A stretch of 64,000 nt of DNA from Progne subis subis (taxonomy: Eukaryota > Chordata > Aves > Passeriformes > Hirundinidae): assembly GCA_022316685.1 (NCBI GenBank), contig JAKJHU010000076.1, forward strand, positions 1,064,001-1,128,000. Reading direction: 5' to 3'. Shown here piece by piece: positions 58,846 to 64,000 of this stretch. Position 1 is the stretch's first letter. Every line of letters starts with the position of its first letter. The notes below the pieces were generated by a model, which was not told the origin of the DNA, made no database searches, and was given only the letters and a program-made list of their open reading frames with translations. Both the position numbers and the translations under genes were made by a program.

Positions 58846-59389
58846 ACTTTGTTACCTAAATTAGACTTCTCGCAGCCTTATCGAGAAAAGACAAGCGCTT
58901 TCTGTGAGTAAGCCACACCTTTCATATTCTGGAGTGTTTATAAAAGGAACATCAATTTTCCTTTGCTATTCCTTGATTTCTTTCCCTATCTACATTTTCA
59001 TTCCCTGTTTAATTTCATCCTGGGATATTCATGGACCATAACCTAGATTTACAAACTTTATCTGTGAGACATTCAGAGGCCATAATTTTATGATATGTCA
59101 TAGTTTTCTTTTCCTGAAATCTTTACACTTTGTTTTTCTTCTCATGAAAGTAAAGTATTGGCTTAGCAATGATAATAATGAAAAAAATCATAATGACTTT
59201 TTGAATCAGTGCTTCCCTCTACAGAAACACTTTTACTCTAACAGTATTCCCACTGATATATTCTTTTATATTTTTTTTTCTTAGAAATGGATTCTTTGCT
59301 AACTGATTTTGCTAATGTGCCCTTCATTGGCATCCAGATGTACTTTGCTATGTCACTGTCTTAAAAATAAGTTTTTAAAAACTTAAAAA

Positions 59390-59416
59390 CTAAGTCAGTT
59401 TAAGCAACTGACTTAG
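59390..59416. repeat. perfect 11-bp hairpin with 5-base loop
   Basis: CTAAGTCAGTT (59390-59400), loop TAAGC, AACTGACTTAG (59406-59416). All 11 pairs are Watson-Crick. No T-run or gene adjoins that would make it a known signal. Confidence 0.85.
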
Positions 59417-61008
59417 GCCAAAATCAAAAGTGCTTGATATGAGGTTGACCTTAGAAAAGGATTTCCTCTTAATCCTGCTGAATAAATATTCATCTCTCAT
59501 TAAAGATTACTGAAATGCTTAGTTGAAATCATGTTACAAAATAAGTTCCTGGTAAAACCATTCTCAACAGAAGCTAATGAAAAGATTAAAAATGTGAGAA
59601 ATGTAAAAACAGTTCACATAACATCACACAATGAAAAAATATATGTGATACATGCACTGGATTTTCTGTGCACTGGATTTTCTAAGTGCTGGTATCTGAT
59701 TCTAGGACAGTAAGGAGAAATTGTAGCCATAAACAAATTATTACTCCTAAAGAAGAACTCTTCAGTGACAGTGATGTCCACATAAACATCAGATGAGATA
59801 TATGGCAATGTACTAGCTGAAAAAGAGATCCTACTCTAACCCTAGGTGTTTATGCACCAGCCCCTGTGGATAAATGAAAGACAAAACAAACCTGAAAAAA
59901 AATAACAGTCCATGTCTGTCAAGTTTGATCATGATTTGCACTGGAGCAAGGCAGACAGGACAGTCCTCTGTAGGCTTTGTTTATTATGTACTCTTTTTCT
60001 TCTATGTAAGACTCCATTCCCAATTTTTCTCTTAGACAAATTTACCTTCTTAAGTTAGTTATTTCATCTGTCAAACTCCTACACAGTCATTGACATCTAA
60101 TTATTCCAATTTTGCAAGGATGGTGGCAAAACAAAAGAGATGATGTGTCATGCAGAAAAAAAATTGAGTTTGAGTTTTCCTTTCATTCTATTTCTATCAT
60201 ACTAGGAACCTGACAGTTAATGTATATAGAAATATCACAGAGGTATCATACAGTCCTGACAGCAGGCTCGTGCCATGTAAAAATTGGAAGACCTGTAGTT
60301 CTTGTTTTCCTTCTTTTTTCTTTTTTTCCTCTCCCTTCACTTTTTTTCACACATAAGCAAAACAGAGAATATTTCAAAGATTATTTCATAGGGAAAAAAC
60401 TCTGGTCCAGTTGCCTTAAGAAGAGGTGCTCCCCATGTTTTGTCATGTTCCCCAGAAACTTAAAATTTCCTCAAGGTTACCATTCAGCTCCACAGGGACA
60501 CAGCCAAATCTGTCAGACTGAGATGCAGAGAAAGCTGAAGACCTCTTACCTGACAGAGCACAAGGAACAAACAGATCCTGGGAAAATAATTAGCACCTCC
60601 ATGTATTTTGTCACCCTAGCTTTTCCTGCAGATAATTTCTAAAACAACTTCCAAGCATAATAAAAATAAATATTGATGCATTTTTCAAGCACATTAGTAG
60701 TAAAATTAAGCCTGTTTCCTCCATTCAAAAGAGAGGAAAATGCTTTTCTGCACTGGTGAGAAATTTCTGCAGAAGGTTATTTAGTAAAAGACAGTCCAAA
60801 CCCCAGGAGTCTAATGTCTCTTTAGCATTAACCTTCACTGAGAATACCAGCAGCAATGAATTATTAATGTAACTGAGGGTAGTGACAAATAGTAAGAAAT
60901 TCAGGTTAAAATAGATGCAGCAGTATTCTAACTTATGGCAAGTACACTCCCATATCATAGAAGTTTTTTAAAGCTATTTAGTATGATTCCTAACCATAGT
61001 ACCTATAT

Positions 61009-61030
61009 TAAAAAACAAAACAAAACAAAA
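61009..61030. repeat. (AAAAC)n simple repeat
   Basis: An A-run is followed by three AAAAC-type units. No source element was recognised beside it. Confidence 0.85.
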
Positions 61031-63624
61031 ATGAGAAAACATTGAAAATTAGGAGTTTAAGTGGTACAGACCAGTGGGTTTCTCAAAATACTGGAACAAA
61101 TTAATCGTATTATTTCTAATAAGCTTAAAAAAGATAGATAGGAGATTAGTAGCTGTTGCTGTGGGCTAATCAGGAAGAGATTGTGGCAAATCAAACAAAA
61201 TTTCTTACATTATCTGTTATTCTATTATAAATAAAGAGGAAATACTAGTTGTCTAAAACTTGAGTTTAAAAAACCCTCTGTCATTGCTTCATATAATATT
61301 TCCAAAGGTGTGCCAAGAGACCTATATGAAGGTGTCAGGTAGATCCCACATGTGCTGCAAAACCACAATCGCCCGGTAGCTACCAAGTGTTAAGAAATAT
61401 CAAATTAGAAGACGTATTAATTAGAGCCCCAGACACCTCAGTTCTGAGCTTGGTGTAACTTAATTTTAATAACTTGAATGATTGAATAGACAGTCCTCTG
61501 ATTATTTTTACAGGAAATGCACAAGACAAGGAAAAGGTATGGAATCAGAGAAGATACTCAATTCAAATAATCCTGACAAACTACAGAAGACAAAAGATTT
61601 CATGCATGAATAGGAACAAACAGTAAGCTATTTTTTAAAGATCACTGGCAAGAATACTACCACATTCTTCTTTTTCCTTTTTTCTTTAATAACTTTTTTC
61701 TTTAATAACAGTTTTTTCTCATTCCAAAGAGTTTCTATTGCTCACAATCTCATCTGTAGAAATAGTCCTAGTGAAATTGCCTTCTTTGAAATATACTTAT
61801 CTGAGACATTAACATCAATGAATTCTCACTTGCCTGTAAGGGGCAGAGAAACTCGCCTTTAAATACAAAAAGACTGTGTAATTTATAGCAAATCGCAGTC
61901 AGAAGGAGTCGTTACTTTCTCTCTTGTCCACAGAAAAGATGGTTTAAAACATTTTTTCCTCCTGGGGTTTGACTCTGTGAGATTTTTAAATTACTATTAT
62001 TATCTTTTAAAATTATTATTGTTGATGATTTATTTTTCCTCTGCCTTTCAACAGACTTCAAAAGCAAAGATGGAGGAAGAAAGGATGACACTAGGGTATT
62101 ACTCCGGTTGTGGTACGCTAATGGAAAAGTGCTCAGTAAAAATAAACTGCAGAAATTAATTAACAAGGATAGGTGAATAGGCTTGACCCTGAGTAAAAGT
62201 GTAGCATCAGCTTGCTCTTCTGAGTCAGTCAATATACTGTCAATTCTAGAACAGCAGTACATTTGAAACTCGGAATAACTAATCATGACAATATAGGTGT
62301 CAATTTGAATAAAGCATGCTATGCAAATAACCCCTAAATTTGAAGAAAAGCTTTGCAAAGTTTGGGCTGGTTTGCATTCTCAATAAGTAAAAACACACTT
62401 GTGGATTTTTAGCATGTGTTTGGGGTGCTTGATTTTATGGATTTTTTTACCCAGAAAGTGCTGTAAATTTCTTTTAAAAATTCAAAGCCAACTGTGCCAC
62501 AGCTATTTCTCAGTCATTTGTCCAAGCTCTTTTTAAAAGTCTCCAAGGGAGGTTCCATGTCATCTACAGACAATACATTCCAGTGTTCCAAAACTTACAT
62601 AAATCCTTCTCTGAACTTCAAGCTTATTATCTGAAATTTATTTTCTTAACCATTGTCATTATAAGGAGCCTCTTATTTATTTTTCATTGGCATCTATTCT
62701 TAGTCCAAGTATTTTTCCATATTCCCCTGTATCTTCCATTCTTAGGTAAGACTAATCTGGATCCTTCTATTTCCTGTGTAGGGTGTGTTTTCTAAACCTC
62801 TAGCTCTTCCTGGTTTTGCTAATGACTCTCTCCTAACCCAAGCTGTAGTGTCCTGAACTCCAGCTGGGAATGAGGAGAGCCCAGCAGTAAAAAATTTTAA
62901 AAAGAGCCCAATCCATAAAAAATTATCTTTTTCTTGCCCATAAAAAGGTGTCTTTTTCACCAAGGTCTTCAACTCTGTACTGTGAGTGTTTTTTCCTGCT
63001 GCACTATTCTCTTAGGTAGAAATACTCTGTGGACCAAAAGTCACTGCTGGATTCTCTAAAACAGAACAAAAATCTACCCCCCTGACAGAGACAGGGCTTT
63101 AATTTGTCTGCCAGGCAGCTCAAGGGATGTTTCCAATATGTGATATGGATGAGGTTATGTTAGATTTTTCACTCTCTATCAATACCCCAAGAGTGTCTCA
63201 TCATGCAAATGTAGACAGATAAGAGAATACAAAAATTACAGGCTGCCATTAACAATTTTAAGCATTTTCCTTATATAAGTTGTGCCTTATAAGTTCCATT
63301 TACTTTAGGAATAGTTAGCACATTTTTTATGGTTTTGGGGTCTCTCTTCATCCTTTTGGACATAAGCTATGCCTGAAACTTGCCCAGACCCTAAGAGTTT
63401 ATTATGACTTGACTGCCCATAAAGAAACGACCACATAGGTACAACAATTTTTAATATATTTGATTAAAAAAAAAACAAACAAAAAAAACCTAGAAGTCAT
63501 GTGCCTGTCTTCCTTTCCAAAATTTACAATCTGGAAAACCAAGATTTTGCTAATGCATATACATGTGTGTATAAGGAGGCTCATTCAAACTGATGTCCTG
63601 AAACACTACTATAACCCTGTGTTC

Positions 63625-64000
63625 TGTTGAGAAAACTTTCCTGTCTGACCACACAGGAGGCACTCTGTCAGTCACACTCACACCTCCACAGACTTTCACT
63701 GCTGGGACCCAATTCACTTCACAGTGTGAGGCTCCAGTGACCCAACAGGTGCTCTGTTTGACCTCCTACACATCCCACATTCACACAGGCCGACAAGGTT
63801 CTGCTGCCAGCTCAACCCCAGGTTTCCCACAGCAGGGCTTCAGACCTCCAGATCATTAAAGTTATTTAATCATGGTGCAACAACAGAATAACAGGTTGAG
63901 CTAGCTCTGAGGACAAACCCTGAAAAAAGGACTTCCTGGGCTATTATGCCCTCACAGTTTAAGCACCTGAAAGCGTGTGGTCATTGGTTCCTGACATATC
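63625..64000 (-). mobile_element. possible LTR fragment cut by window edge
   Basis: On the minus strand the segment runs from the window edge through GGAGGTCTGAAGCCCTGCTG and ends near GTTTTCTCAACA, with a CA edge at about 63625. It is GC-richer than the DNA before it. An ATTAAA-type polyadenylation signal (minus strand, near 63868) precedes a GGTCTGGAG-like U5 segment. A CATAATA TATA-like box lies near 63945. One edge is outside the window and no target duplication can be tested. Family unknown. Confidence 0.4.

Larger units (their letters stand above)
58846..63624. other. AT-rich DNA, no gene seen
   Basis: No gene recognised. It holds a perfect hairpin (59390-59416), a short duplication of TGCACTGGATTTTC (about 59653-59682) and an (AAAAC)n tract (61009-61030). 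62465-62830 may be a very old CR1 relic (see findings). Frames of 140 codons (60220-60642, plus) and 148 codons (61912-62358, minus) lack any recognisable domain. Confidence 0.5.

Noticed and set aside
60220..60642. 140-codon plus-strand open frame
   Set aside because: Composition-driven, with a hydrophobic stretch from a T-rich tract. No family resemblance and no promoter or splice evidence.
61912..62358. 148-codon minus-strand open frame
   Set aside because: No domain, signal or splice context could be recognised, and the composition is that of its AT-rich surroundings. Not supported as a gene.

Overview
This window looks like AT-rich intergenic or intronic DNA from a bird. The organism call rests on the repeats. 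There are more than a dozen pieces of CR1, the dominant LINE of birds and reptiles. There are LTRs of the long avian ERVL-like kind, beginning TGTGCTGG or TGTGTTGA and ending in AAACCATxACA. There is also an internally deleted class II (ERVK/betaretrovirus-like) provirus. The mix and the number of LTRs suit a neoavian bird, possibly a songbird, but the species cannot be named from this sequence. I found no host protein-coding exon, tRNA, rRNA, CRISPR array or bacterial-type operon. Every open frame longer than about 120 codons is either CR1- or ERV-derived, antisense to such an element, or an unsupported chance frame.

Layout. 1-14.99 kb: AT-rich DNA with CR1 pieces at 1030-1800, 4820-5425, 5695-5733, 6512-6753, 10341-10414 and 12514-12567, and a short ERVL-type LTR piece at 11130-11292. 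14.99-17.08 kb: the longest CR1 (minus strand, reverse transcriptase remnant), then a probable 512-bp solo LTR. 18.5-31.8 kb: two CR1 pieces, otherwise simple repeats and unique-looking DNA. 31.83-33.02 kb: a minus-strand ERVL-type LTR split by a CR1. 33-39.2 kb: no gene seen. 39.22-40.69 kb: a complete 1465-bp solo LTR with a perfect 5-bp target duplication. 42-52.3 kb: a CR1 3' end, an unassigned LTR-like segment and a tail-to-tail pair of CR1s. 53.77-54.42 kb: a full plus-strand ERVL-type solo LTR. 55.15-58.32 kb: the two-LTR provirus, inserted into the 3' tail of another CR1 (58.3-58.85 kb). 59-64 kb: AT-rich DNA ending in a possible LTR cut off by the window edge.

The provirus is the best-resolved element. 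It has LTRs of 366 and 351 bp, a perfect 6-bp target duplication (ACAGAA), a primer binding site matching tRNA-Lys(1,2), a candidate splice donor, a broken gag and a polypurine tract. Between gag and the 3' LTR only the C-terminal end of integrase remains. Protease, reverse transcriptase, RNase H, most of integrase and env are absent. It is a defective, old insertion (LTRs about 9% diverged by hand count). Nothing in the window works together as a pathway. The story here is the order of nested insertions. I saw no convincing new biological system. The most useful leads are the deletion-derivative provirus, the nested insertions and two LTR-like segments I could not assign to a family.
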